A DNA stretch of 64,000 nucleotides, taken from the NCBI GenBank assembly GCA_030323885.1, contig JASIRB010000175.1, forward strand, positions 144,001 to 208,000. Direction: 5' to 3'. A program made the position numbers and the translations under genes. Position 1 is the first letter of the stretch. Every line of letters begins with the position of its first letter. Shown in pieces: positions 40,869-50,485 of this stretch. This DNA comes from Branchipolynoe longqiensis (Eukaryota > Annelida > Polychaeta > Phyllodocida > Polynoidae). The notes below the pieces were generated by a model. The model was not told where the DNA came from. It did no database searches and saw only the letters and a program-made list of their open reading frames with translations.

Positions 40869-41545
40869 AGCTAGGATTCCTTATACGCGGTATGCGGTAT
40901 GCGGCATGCGGCATGCGGTATATGAACGGTTTGGGTCCTTTCACCCACACCCACACCATACCTGCCAACTATTACGATTTTGGCGGAATAATTACGATTT
41001 TTTTATTCTCATTCCGCCCTACGAATTATAAACATATTATTCCGCTTTTTCAAAATCCCCATGCCCCCCCAGAAAAATTTGAAAAATACATAAAAAATGG
41101 TGCATTCTGGTGCATTTTCTGAGACATTTTAGGCACATTATTAAAGAAATTATTACCAGTTTTCAGCCTAAATACTAGAGTGAGTAAAGTTGATGTATTT
41201 TTCAAATTTTTCCGGGGGGGGGGGGGATGCCCCCGGACCCCCCTAGAACGCTTGCGCGCCTCGCTTCGCCCGGATGGATTTCTATTATTAGGATTTTCGT
41301 TTAACAAAAGTTGGCAGGTATGCCACACACACACATAGTGTCAGGTTTCTCTAACACTGTTGTCTATGGGCATTCGCATTCGCATGCCGCACCGATCGTT
41401 ATATGGACCGATTCAGTATTCGCATGCCGCATGCCGCATACCGCATGTAAGGAATCACCCACATTGACTTAGATGCTTTTCGATTTTTTGCCGCATTCGT
41501 ATTCGCATTCGCATTCGCATACCGCGTGTAAGGAATGCGCCCTTT
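40869..41545. mobile_element. Degenerate-hexamer inverted-repeat element
   Basis: The outer ends ATTCCTTATACGCGGTATGC and, on the other strand, ATTCCTTACACGCGGTATGC form a 20-bp TIR. A second right-hand end (ATTCCTTACATGCGGTATGC on the minus strand) lies near 41430-41452. Next to the ends are degenerate hexamers, (GCGGTA/GCGGCA)n and (GCATTC)n. A separate MITE, 40957-41322, is nested inside. Confidence 0.65.
40957..41322. mobile_element. 366-bp MITE with CATACCTGCCAACT ends
   Basis: CATACCTGCCAACT and its complement at the ends. The interior includes GGATGCCCCCGGACCCCCC and a homopolymer G-run at 41214-41226. The flanks are CA-rich so the target duplication cannot be resolved. Confidence 0.75.
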
Positions 41546-41759
41546 AGTGGGATATCGGGTCATGGTGCCAGTGGCCTGATTTCCCAGTGGGGCAGCACTA
41601 TAAAGTCGCCATGAGTGCACACTGTCACAAGTCGGTACCCGTCCTGATATGACCTTAGATGTTGCCAGGACGTAAACCTCCAACAACCAACCATGTACCA
41701 TGTCCCAGATAGCGCAGAGCTGTTGGCCGACGTTGGCTATTGGTCGCACCATCGCCACA

Positions 41760-41957
41760 TATTTTCCACTGTCGGGCTACTGTTAGACCGACGGTGGTGG
41801 CCCGCCGCTGTTAGCCATTTTTTTTGCACACATTTGCCACCGTTTGGCCACCGTCGGGCCGACGGTGGTGGTCCACCACTTTTTGCCATTCTTTTTGCAC
41901 ACATTTTCCACTGTCGGACCACCGTCGGGCTGTCGGTGGTGGTCCGCCGCTCTTTCC
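41760..41957. repeat. ~71-bp hairpin-rich minisatellite, about three units
   Basis: Units run CCACTGTCGG/CCACCGTTTGG ... GACGGTGGTGG ... TTTTTGCACACATTT. Each holds a palindrome (CCACCGTCGGGCCGACGGTGG and variants). Overlapping frames on both strands are caused by the repeat. Confidence 0.75.
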
Positions 41958-42023
41958 CATACATTAGTGCTTTCCGGCCTCCACACACAGAAGTTAGGGT
42001 TCTATTTCTTATAAAGATTCTAG
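41958..42023 (-). repeat. Terminal scrap of the 1.4-kb repeat
   Basis: 66 bp matching the terminus of the 1.4-kb repeat (TTTCCGGCCTCCACACACAG, AAGTTAGGGTTCTATTTC, AAGATTCTAG) in the orientation of 58230-59625. Confidence 0.75.
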
Positions 42024-43300
42024 CTAGTTAACAGTGGTGGACCATGACCGCTTTGTCAATTCTGGTCAGATTTTTGTTGTTGCTTGCATTGTTGACAATG
42101 TACTGCATATTTTCTGATTCGAACAGGTACTCAGGAGGAGGCGTCCAGTCACAATATTTTGATATTTTAATTGTGTTATTTGCTGTTGGGATTTGTTGTT
42201 GGTGGTTAACATGTTTTGTTGTGTACCTATGTTGAAGGCATTTTGTGGGGATGATGGGAAATGTAGCAGTATAGCTGCGGTCCTATCGCACATGGATGGC
42301 AGACGGCAACCAGGGGTAAATTGGTGAGTGTGTTTGCCATGGGTACACATTTCTGTGACAGACTAGAGTCAGAAGAAGACTGAAGAATGGTTGTAAGGGT
42401 AACTTAGTGATTCTGACAGTAATGTGAACATGTGACAGGAATTTTTGGGATAGATTGGGATTTCACTGGTGTTATTGTCTGCTGGTTACAGCTAGTATTG
42501 TTGGGAGCCTGGTTCAATTATTTCGAGCTAGATTATTTTTTGTGTGGATTCACCTATTTGTGGATTTGCCTATTTGTGGATTCACCTATTTGTGGGGTCA
42601 TGGTGGTAAAATTGCTTATTTCGATTTGATTATTATGGCTTGGGGGTCATATTTTGCTTCTGAAAATTTGTATTGTGGGTTGGCTACAACCAGTTGCTTA
42701 ATTGTGGGTCTGCTGCGGACAAGTTGGGTAGTTGTAGGTTGGCTGCAACCAGTTGAGAGTTGTGAGTCAGCTGCAGTTAGCTGGCTGCTGTGGGTAGCTA
42801 CATTTGACTGGCTGTTGGGAGTTAACCATAATATATATTTTTTTCATTGGCATTGTATTTTGGCCTGGTGGTCCTGCTAGTGTGAAGCAAACCGACTGGT
42901 AGACTTGTACATCTTGGTTGACCCATGTGTTGACTAAATTGTCTAACTGACAGCGCGTGTTGACTCGTGTGTCAACTGGTCAACCCAACCAATAGTGTTG
43001 ACTTGTGTGGAGTTGGTAACAAAGCCGACTTCTGTAATTTTTTTCAACACACATGATTGTTACATTGAATTGAAAATTTAATGTGCTTGGCTGGCTGCCG
43101 GGCATTTTGTGATTGAAATCCTAATTGTGGTTGTGAACTGGAAGTGTAGTAAATTCGGCTGTGGTTAAAAAATAGGGTTCACACCTGTCACTGTTCACAT
43201 AAAACTGTTTGTATTTGTTGATTATCTCAATTGCTTGTTTGCATAAATCAGTGTTGATTGTTGATACCTGGATTTTTTTGTGTTGTTGATTGATAGGGGA
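42024..43300. other. T/G-rich region before Gypsy gag, possibly leader or LTR
   Basis: No matching partner was found downstream of the integrase, so an LTR is not demonstrated. Long T/G-rich frames (42455-42880) contain TTTGTGG-type short repeats (42555-42600) and have no recognised domain. Confidence 0.35.
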
Positions 43301-43359
43301 GTCAATATCCTAACAAAATGGGTATATCGCTGGTTCAGTAGGGAAACTTTCAGAAGTGG

Positions 43360-44812
43360 ATGGGGGATAGCATGGCAGCAGGTCAAATACCTATGGATGC
43401 CAAGGAGACTGACTATCCAGATCAGTACCTAAGAGATGTCTTTAGATCGTACCAGATAGCGATGCAGCAATCTGAACCAGCGGTACCAGAAAAACTGTAC
43501 CGTCTGAAAATAGGGGACTTTTCTGGCTTAGTAGGGATAACAGATGGGTCTGGGAAAGGGGCCTTACGGAAATGGTTAGACGGGATTGAAGCCACCCGAG
43601 CGCATGGGGGGATAAGTTTGATGATTCAGTGATCTTGGCATTTGCCTTGACTCACTCCCAGGGTTCGTTAAGGGATGTTCTGAGGTCACTCCAAAGGAGG
43701 TGGTGAAGAAGGAGGTCATGGAAACCTTACTCACTGCAGATGAAGAGTTTCTACAGGACACTGTGAAACGGATGACCCAAACCAAGCATGAGTCGGAAGT
43801 GTCATATTGCCACCGATTCTGGGATGCAGTAGCTGGGGCATGGGAGGCGGATGATCTGCAGGTCCCTACCACTATTAAGACCTTTATCAATTCTCTGAGT
43901 CATGCAGATGTTAGGTTTGCCATACATCGGCAGAAGCCAACAACTACAGAAGAGGTTATAGTTCTGATAAAGACAGAGGGTATGTCTAGAGATGCTGAGA
44001 GGGCATTGGGGGCAGATAGCGATGAGGAGGAGGCCATGGATGTCTCCATGGTCACGCATAGCCGTACAGCGAGGGATAAGGGCTGTGAGATGGCGAAGGC
44101 TGCTGAGATACTTCGGGCTGAATTAGGGGAGGCGAAGCAGGCGTACAAGACTATACAGGGCGAGTTGAAGAGCCTGAGGAATCATGTTGATAGGAGGGAT
44201 GAAAGACATGATGAGGCATCCAAAGGAGCAGGGCACCACAATGCATAGACTCCTGGGGATGGGGTACCGCCTGACTTCTATCAGCAGACTTTCTTGAATG
44301 CGGTAGTTGCCACTATGAAAGGTCAAGGTAGTGGGGGGAACTATCAGAACATGGGTCTATTCAACAGACTAGTGGCTGTAACAGCCAGCAGAACGGTTCT
44401 GGGAATGTGCAACAGGGCTTGGGATAGAACCAGCAAGGTAGAGAGGTTTATAACCAGCATGGGTCAAGGTAGTGGGGGGAACTATCAGAACATGGGTCTA
44501 TTCAACAGACTAGTGGCTGTAACAGCCAGCAGAACGGTTCTGGGAATGTGCAACAGGGCTTGGGATAGAACCAGCAAGGTAGAGAGGTTTATAACCAGCA
44601 TGGCGGGAGCCTGATACTACATAATGATTGCGGCCAGGGGGGTAGATTTCATAATGGAGGGGGACCTCCCCGGTCATTCAGCTGCTACTTCTGTGAGGGT
44701 GACCACCCGGTGGTGGATTGTCCACAGCGTGATGAGGCGGCAAAAGCCCTTAGGCATCTGCATAAGGTGTGGGGTCCGATGATCAGTGCCATGGAACAGA
44801 ACCAGGGAAACT
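43360..44812 (+). pseudogene. Gypsy Gag with 141-bp duplication and zinc knuckle
   Basis: The N-terminal frame starts at 43360 (MGDSMAAGQIPMDAKE) and has LYRLKIGDFSGL and LRKWLDGIEA. A frameshift near 43600 is followed by WGDKFDDSVILAFAL and, in a third frame from 43694, a capsid-like part (LQDTVKRMTQTKHESEVSY, TTIKTFINSLSHADVRF) and a coiled coil (LGEAKQAYKTIQGELKSL) to 44248. In another frame a Gln/Asn-rich linker leads to CYFCEGDHPVVDCP, a zinc knuckle with spacing CX2CX3HX4C. It packages element RNA in intact copies. At least three frame breaks are present. Confidence 0.7.
44321..44602 (+). repeat. 141-bp perfect-looking tandem duplication in gag
   Basis: GGTCAAGGTAGTGGGGGGAA starts both copies (44321 and 44462). 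The copies look identical by eye. 141 is a multiple of three. Confidence 0.9.
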
Positions 44813-44856
44813 GATCGTCTCTCAGAGGGCACATTGTTAACTAGCGGTATTTTACA

Positions 44857-46253
44857 CACTAGAATCTTGATAGGAAATAGAACCCTAACTTCTGTGTGTG
44901 GAGGCCGGAAAGCACTAATGTATGATATTACTCAAGCGATGATCCACTTACTATATCTGCTTACTATATCTGCTTACTATATCTGCTTACTATATCTGTT
45001 CCAAGAAATAGTAACCCAACAGAAATTAAGTGTGGTAAAGTCTAGTAGGGAGGGGTGGCTGGCTCCTCCTGCTCTGCTGTCTCCAGGTCATCTGCCTGCC
45101 ACACCCAATGCCCAGCTCTTTTATTTAGATGGAACACATTCAAAATACAGGTACACAGTTGCTGGGAGTCTCATCAGTCAGAGACAGTAACATGGCATTT
45201 CATTGGCTGAACTCCTCCAGTCAGTGGTGGGGGGAGGCAGGGTGGGATTGGGTGGACCCCCACCACTCCCACCAGCCCCTCCCCCCTGCTTGGTAAGGGG
45301 GTGGGGGGCCAACCCACCCACCCCAAGACAGATACATATTTTCCATCAAGTTCACCAATCACACTTACATGGGAGTATCAACCCTATTTATCTTTACATA
45401 TCACCAGTGGCCACCAGTCTCTTAGATTGGGACAACTCCAAAATAGTAGGAGTTTCTACATGCCTTACTTTGAGAATTACATATTGCATCATCTTTAGTT
45501 CAGCAAACTGTCACCAGGTGGGACAGGGAGGGCTCACCACACACACACACACACTCCACCTCCCACCTCCAGCCTGACACCTGGATTTGGTAGGTCCTGC
45601 AAACACTCACACACACACTGCCCCCATGCATTATCACCTGTGTGCTAACACTCCATCAGATACTGGCATCTGTAAATCATACCATAACAGGCACACATAA
45701 CTCAGTTTCTTGACTTAATTATTATACCCATTCTGTGGCATTCTTCACAGACTACTTGTCTGGGTTAAGAAACCACAGTCTGCATCAACTGTATATGCTG
45801 GCCTTAGTTTCAGCATTTACCTCCCTTTATACAATATATAATACCAACAGACTTCAATTCAGTAATACATGTAAATATACCAATACAGTAATCATTTTCC
45901 AGAGTTCTTATCTCCAGTGGTTTATTTGATGTAGAACCTTAGAACAATCTGGTATTAATTATCACTTCACTTAATATACACAATCTACCATGGTTTCACA
46001 ACTTGGTTTGAATATTATGCAGATGTATTTACCAACATGATAGAATGAATTAGGTATTATTAGAGCGGTTTTATAGGGCTAATTATATATTGGAATATTA
46101 TTATAATGACTTTATAGAAATAACTGGATGATTTAAATATGATTAAAACACTTTTCTTAATGCTTCACATATGAGTTTCGTGGAAAGGAGATATTTGAGA
46201 ATTTATTTAAACTATTATTTATTTATGAACCAGACCTAAAAAGTCGGAATGTT
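44857..46253 (+). mobile_element. 1.4-kb repeat, copy 1, inserted between gag and pol
   Basis: 1397 bp flanked by TTACA on both sides (44852-44856 and 46254-46258). It carries a 13-bp tandem repeat (TATCTGCTTACTA, ~44950-44998) and a G/C-rich centre. The inverted copy at 58230-59625 has the same length. No recognised protein is encoded; the 45203-45577 frame has a paralogue in the other copy but looks like a C-rich artefact. Might be a solo LTR; the TG/CA ends are not clear. Confidence 0.7.
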
Positions 46254-46258
46254 TTACA

Positions 46259-46796
46259 ATGTGATTCCTACTTTGGGAGTCACCAGGGTTCCGATTTATG
46301 ATAGGAAGGCCGACTTCTATGTAGTTGAGGACCTTCATGGGCATCAGGTGTTGCTATGCAGCGATGCCATGGAGGCCTGCAATGTGGTGATTTTTTATGA
46401 GTCACGGGAGGTTCAGCTAGGTGGCCAGATGCTCCCGTCGGCCCTTGTAGGTTACACCGACCATCGGTTGGAAGGGATGGTCTTGGAAATGGACTATTGG
46501 AGAGTGCTTCCCGAGGTTGTTTCCAGGGTAGGAGGAGCCATTGGGGACAGTGAAGGGGATTGAGATGCACATCAATACTATCCGACAGAAAGCGTACGGT
46601 ATTCCTCTGGCCAAATGTCATGTCGTGGAGGAGGAGATAGAGAAAATGCTGGCCGACAATATAATCGAGCCAAGCTGTAGCCCATGGGCCAGTCCTTTGA
46701 CACTCATGCCAAAGAAGAATGGGTCCATCAGGTTCTGTGTCAATTATCCAAAATTAAATATGCTAACCCTCAAGGATGCATATCCGCTCCCTAGGA
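46259..46796 (+). pseudogene. Gypsy Pol: linker and RT N-terminal part
   Basis: 46249-46563 encodes VIPTLGVTRVPIYDRKADFY and EVVSRVGGAIGD in one frame. The next frame from 46541 contains MHINTIRQKAYGIPLAKCHV, IIEPSCSPWASPLTLMPKKN and RFCVNYPKLNMLTLKDAYP, the fingers region of a Gypsy reverse transcriptase. It stops at PLPR, where a LINE has inserted; the RT resumes at 48083 (IQEIFDQLHGARIF). Confidence 0.75.
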
Positions 46797-48082
46797 GGTA
46801 GGGGAGGTAGCAACCAAACTGAACAACCTCCTGCTAAAACTGAATGGCTGGTGTGAGTCCAATAAAATAACCATCAATGCAAATAAATCTAAAACTGTAC
46901 TCTTCTCACATACGGCAATCACAGGAAGAAACCTACAATGCACACTAGGAAACCAAACACTGGAAAGCGTAAATCACTACAAATACCTAGGCCTAGAACT
47001 ACATAGCCAGCTAAACTACAATCTGTGTGTAACAAAAATCATACAAAAAGTAAATCACAAACTATGGCTATTTGCTAAACTAAGAAACTATATGACACAA
47101 GATATGTCAATAAAAATCTTCAAAGGCATGGTACTCCCCTACTTTGACTATGGGGATGTAATCTACATGGGTGCTAAAAAAGAGATACTTAAAAAATTGC
47201 AGATACTACAAAATAGGGCCCTGAAAATCTGCCTGAAAGTAGACAAACTACACCCCACTTATGACCTACACAAAAGAACTAAAGTAAAGCTACTAGAAAA
47301 CCGAAGGATAATCCACCTAAAAACATTAGCATATGGATATAGCCAAGACATTAAGCGTCTAACCCAACCACTAAGGGACACCAGAGCAAGCAAGGCACCA
47401 CTACTAAGGCAGACCAGAAGCCAGATCAAAGCCCATGAAAGGAGCACACTGGAAATGGCCGCCAAGGCATGGAATGCGCAAACGGTGAAAGAAAGACAAA
47501 TCCCTGACCTAAAAACGTACAAAAAATATCTGTGCAAAATAAAAACTGGGAACCCCAACTGAACTGCACCACAAGGGGGCAGGTGATATGTCACGGCCCA
47601 CCAACTGGACAGCCCAGGGCGGGATAACCGGAAATATAAAAGCCAGATAACATATCCAACAATAATATAAATCAAATCAAATTCAAACAAACATAACTCA
47701 ACCACCTATTACGTACAGGCCTATGGACATGTAAATACAATAGACTAGTATAGAATTAAGTAGAAAAAAGCGGAAAACTCTTCCCAAGAAAACCCCAAAA
47801 CACTAACATAGAACCCTGGGAAAACAACTAACATAGTAATAAGAATAGAACAAAAACTCAATGCCAAGAGGGCCCAAAAAAAACTAACATAGGCTACTAA
47901 GCGTACCAACAGATCTATCTGCTACTGAAATGCAGACAATCAAATAACTTATCAGCAGCTACTGCTTGGTAAGACAACACCAACACTACAGCTGGCCAGC
48001 ATTGAAAACAAGCCTGGTTACCCGGGCTTACATGCTATGGACAGTATAAATACAGCCTCAATAAAACATTTTTTTTTTTTAA
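46797..48082 (+). mobile_element. 5'-truncated LINE inside Gypsy RT, with target duplication
   Basis: 1286 bp between AGGA (46793-46796) and AGGA (48083-48086); on either side the Gypsy reading PLPR / IQEIFDQ is continuous. It encodes the C-terminal third of a LINE ORF2 and a 500-bp 3' UTR ending CAGCCTCAATAAAACATTTT. The family is the same as the LINE of 33580-39210 and the fragments at 19455 and 21965. Confidence 0.85.
46806..47562 (+). pseudogene. LINE ORF2 C-terminal fragment
   Basis: An open frame from ~46806 in VATKLNNLLLKLNGWCESN, through YKYLGLELHSQLNYN, then MVLPYFDYGDVIYMGAKKEI, LQNRALKICLKVDKLHPTYD, and a terminus MAAKAWNAQTVKERQIPDL. The stop is at 47560-47562. Little damage is visible, in contrast to the Gypsy RT around it, so the insertion looks fairly young. 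The catalytic RT core lies upstream of the truncation and is absent. Confidence 0.75.
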
Positions 48083-48691
48083 AGGATTCAGGAAATTTTC
48101 GATCAATTACATGGCGCAAGGATTTTCTGATCGATTGATCTAAAGTCAGGGTATTGGCAAGTGCCAATGGCTGCCAATAGTATTGAAAAGACCACGGTGG
48201 CTACCCACCGAGGTCTCTTTCAATTTATGCGATTGCAATTCGATCTGTGCAATGCACCAGACATGTTTCAGAGACTGAGGAACAACGTTCGCGCAGAGTA
48301 TCTCGGAAAGTTCTCTTTGATATATCTAGACGACATCATGATATACTTACCCAATGAAGAGTCACACCTGGAGCATTTGTGACTGATCTTACAGACACTG
48401 CAGGACAAGGGTCTGGTGTTGAAGGAAACAAAGTGTCACTTTGGGATGAAATGACTGAACTTGTTGGGTTTTGTAGTATCCGATGAAGGGCTACACGCAG
48501 ACCCCAAGAAGGTGCAGGCTATTAGTGAGATGGCCCTACCAAAGTCCAAAAAAGAGGTTAGGAGGTTGCTCGGTTGGGCAAATTACTATAGGCAACTGAT
48601 AGTGAATTATGCCGATGTTGTAGCGCCAATGACTAACCTGACTCGAAAAAATGTACATTTCGTTTGGGATAGTGAGTGCCAGGGGACATAG
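48083..48691 (+). pseudogene. Gypsy Pol: RT palm to connection
   Basis: Resumes after the LINE: SIDLKSGYWQVPM (motif A Asp, preceded by an in-frame TGA), GLFQFMRLQFDLCNAPDMF (motif B), LIYLDDIMIYLP (YLDD, motif C). After a stop at 48380-48382, FGMK, then LGFVVSDEGLHADPKKV and EVRRLLGWANYYRQLI of the connection region. Catalytic residues survive although the frame is cut. Confidence 0.8.
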
Positions 48692-48712
48692 GCGTAGCTG
48701 AGAGAACGACTC

Positions 48713-49219
48713 TTGAATTCAGTGGTATTGCAGTTTCCAGATCCGCACCTGTCATATAAACTGTATACTGATGCTTCTGATTACAGCATGGGGGCTATCT
48801 TGGTGCAAGCTAAGGATGAAGGGGTGGAGCGCCCTGTGTACATGATATCAGGTAGATTCAACCAGGTCCAAAGAAACTACAGTATGATAGAAAGTGATGC
48901 ATATGCCATCATATATGCTCTGGTAAAATTGAGGCCGTATCTATATGGTGCCGATTTAGTGATTTACTGTGATTTACCGCTGAAGAGCCTGTTCACCGGT
49001 GTGATGAGAAACACTCGTGTCCAGCGGTGGGCGATGATTCTGGCCGAGTATGCAGCACAGATCAGGTACATGAAAGGTTGTGATAATGTGGGGGCGGACA
49101 TGCTGTCCCGGTTGAGGTCAGCGAAGGTGATGGAAGAGCCACAGGAGATGATGCCATGGGTGTCTGGGATGGCAGCTGAGGAGGAAGGTCCATTCAAATA
49201 CTACCAGTTGGATGTGTAG
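48713..49219 (+). pseudogene. Gypsy RNase H domain
   Basis: 168-codon uninterrupted frame. YTDASDYSMGAILVQ (Asp), NYSMIESDAYAIIYAL (Glu), LVIYCDLPLKSLF where TDHxxL is usual (Asp retained, His replaced by Leu), and NVGADMLSRL (Asp). It degrades the RNA strand of the hybrid in active copies. A TAG ends it 25 bp before the integrase ATG. Confidence 0.8.
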
Positions 49220-49243
49220 CTACTCGAAGCGGAGCAAAGGTAA

Positions 49244-50485
49244 ATGAAGGAGCATGAGGAGGGTAGAAATGAGCAGACTGATTATACCCTTCATGAAGGA
49301 CTTCTCGACAGGCTTCGGGCACTGGCGGGGAAACCCGAGTACCCACGGTTGGTACTGCCGGAAGGGTGTAGAAAGCAGGTGATCAAGAGAGCACATTTGG
49401 ATGTAGGGCACATGGCTGCGGCAAAAACCTTGGAGTGGGTACGGGAGCACTTTGAGTGGGCTTGGATGGGTCGGGATGTGTGGAGACACGTGTCCAGATG
49501 TGCACCATGTACTGTCACAAAAGTTAAGCGTGACAAGCCACCCCCCACTGATATGCCTCTGCCGACCGCACCTGGATTGATGGTGGGAGCAGATTTGTTG
49601 GGACCCTACCCAGAGAGTAGGCAGGGAAACCGATATTTGCTTTCCATAATTGATCACTGGACTGGATATGTTGAAGCCAAGCCCCTACCAAATAAATCAG
49701 CTGCTCTAATCTATGATTACCTGTCTAAAGAATCGATTCCCAAGTACTCACCACCTGCTGTTATTTTTACTGACAGGGGATGTGAGTTCCATAACAAGTT
49801 GGTAGAGGGTTATCTTAAGGAGTTGGGGGTGGAGGTGCGGCACTCATCACCGTACCACCCTCAGAGTAATGGGATGGTGGAGAGGTACCATCGAACCCTG
49901 AAAGACATGCTGAAGAAGCTGGTGCATGCAAGGGCTTCTGAATGGCAAGATTATCTTGGGGACTCGCTGCTGGCTCATAGAACGACCAGTTCCAATTCAA
50001 CTGGACATTCTCCTTTCTTCCTGACCTTCGGAAGGCATCCAAATAGGTCCCTTTGGAACCTAACAGATAGCACGAGGAGGGTCAACAACAAAGAAGCTGT
50101 TGCACAGAGGGTTGAGCAGTTGTCGTTGACACTGAGGGAGGCAGTAAAGAACCGAGAAATAAGCAGGCAATACAACCAAGCAAGAGTGGTTGATAAAGCC
50201 AATGCACCGATCATTGTGGTCAGAGACTCGATGCTAGTTTATGTAAATGAAGGTGGTCCACTTGATGCGCAATGGGACCCCAGATGCATGGTAACTAGAG
50301 TGTGGGGATTGGTCATCACATGCGTCGGACCAGAGAACATGTGGAGGACTGTTAATAGGGATCAGGTGAAGTTGGTCGATCCCGAGGTTCGGTATGAGGA
50401 TATAAGGCTGAGACTCACAAGGGCGCAGAGGAAACAGAGCGGTAGGAAGAAGGATGGCATGACCAAGCAGGTTCAGGTAGAGTGA
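49244..50485 (+). CDS. Gypsy integrase, uninterrupted (413 aa)
   Basis: The N-terminal zinc-binding region has HLDVGH and CAPC (HHCC type). The catalytic core shows GADLLGPYPES (Asp), IFTDRGCEFHN (Asp) and SSPYHPQSNGMVERYHRTL (Glu, 35 residues after the second Asp, as expected of DDE integrases). The C-terminal ~150 residues include HRTTSSNSTGHSPFFLTFG and a VWRGL-like strand (VTRVWGLVITCVG). The length is normal for a Gypsy integrase with C-terminal domain. It inserts element cDNA into the genome. The frame is intact although the rest of Pol is broken. Confidence 0.85.
   Translation: MKEHEEGRNEQTDYTLHEGLLDRLRALAGKPEYPRLVLPEGCRKQVIKRAHLDVGHMAAAKTLEWVREHFEWAWMGRDVWRHVSRCAPCTVTKVKRDKPPPTDMPLPTAPGLMVGADLLGPYPESRQGNRYLLSIIDHWTGYVEAKPLPNKSAALIYDYLSKESIPKYSPPAVIFTDRGCEFHNKLVEGYLKELGVEVRHSSPYHPQSNGMVERYHRTLKDMLKKLVHARASEWQDYLGDSLLAHRTTSSNSTGHSPFFLTFGRHPNRSLWNLTDSTRRVNNKEAVAQRVEQLSLTLREAVKNREISRQYNQARVVDKANAPIIVVRDSMLVYVNEGGPLDAQWDPRCMVTRVWGLVITCVGPENMWRTVNRDQVKLVDPEVRYEDIRLRLTRAQRKQSGRKKDGMTKQVQVE

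Larger units (their letters stand above)
40688..41692 (+). mobile_element. SINE family A split by a 677-bp hexamer-rich element
   Basis: Variant head (GGGCGTGGTGGCTGAATCGG), junction and body up to GTGACTGA at 40868. The body resumes with AGTGGGATATCGGGTCATGG at 41546 and ends in CAGGACGTAAACCTCCAACA. Confidence 0.75.

Noticed and set aside
41737..41988. Minus-strand frames of 83 and 67 aa
   Set aside because: Caused by the ~71-bp hairpin minisatellite; both frames repeat with the DNA period.
42455..42880. 141-aa Trp/Cys-rich hydrophobic frame before Gypsy gag
   Set aside because: T/G-rich composition gives Leu, Trp, Cys and Val codons in bulk; no membrane-protein family or start context recognised. 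Kept only as part of an unassigned region.
42024..43300. 5' LTR of the Gypsy element
   Set aside because: No matching 3' copy could be found by eye in 51292-53630; left as unproven.
45203..45577. 124-aa frame with a paralogue at 58772-59284
   Set aside because: The similarity only reflects the 1.4-kb DNA repeat; Gly/Pro-rich part arises from G/C runs and no domain is seen.
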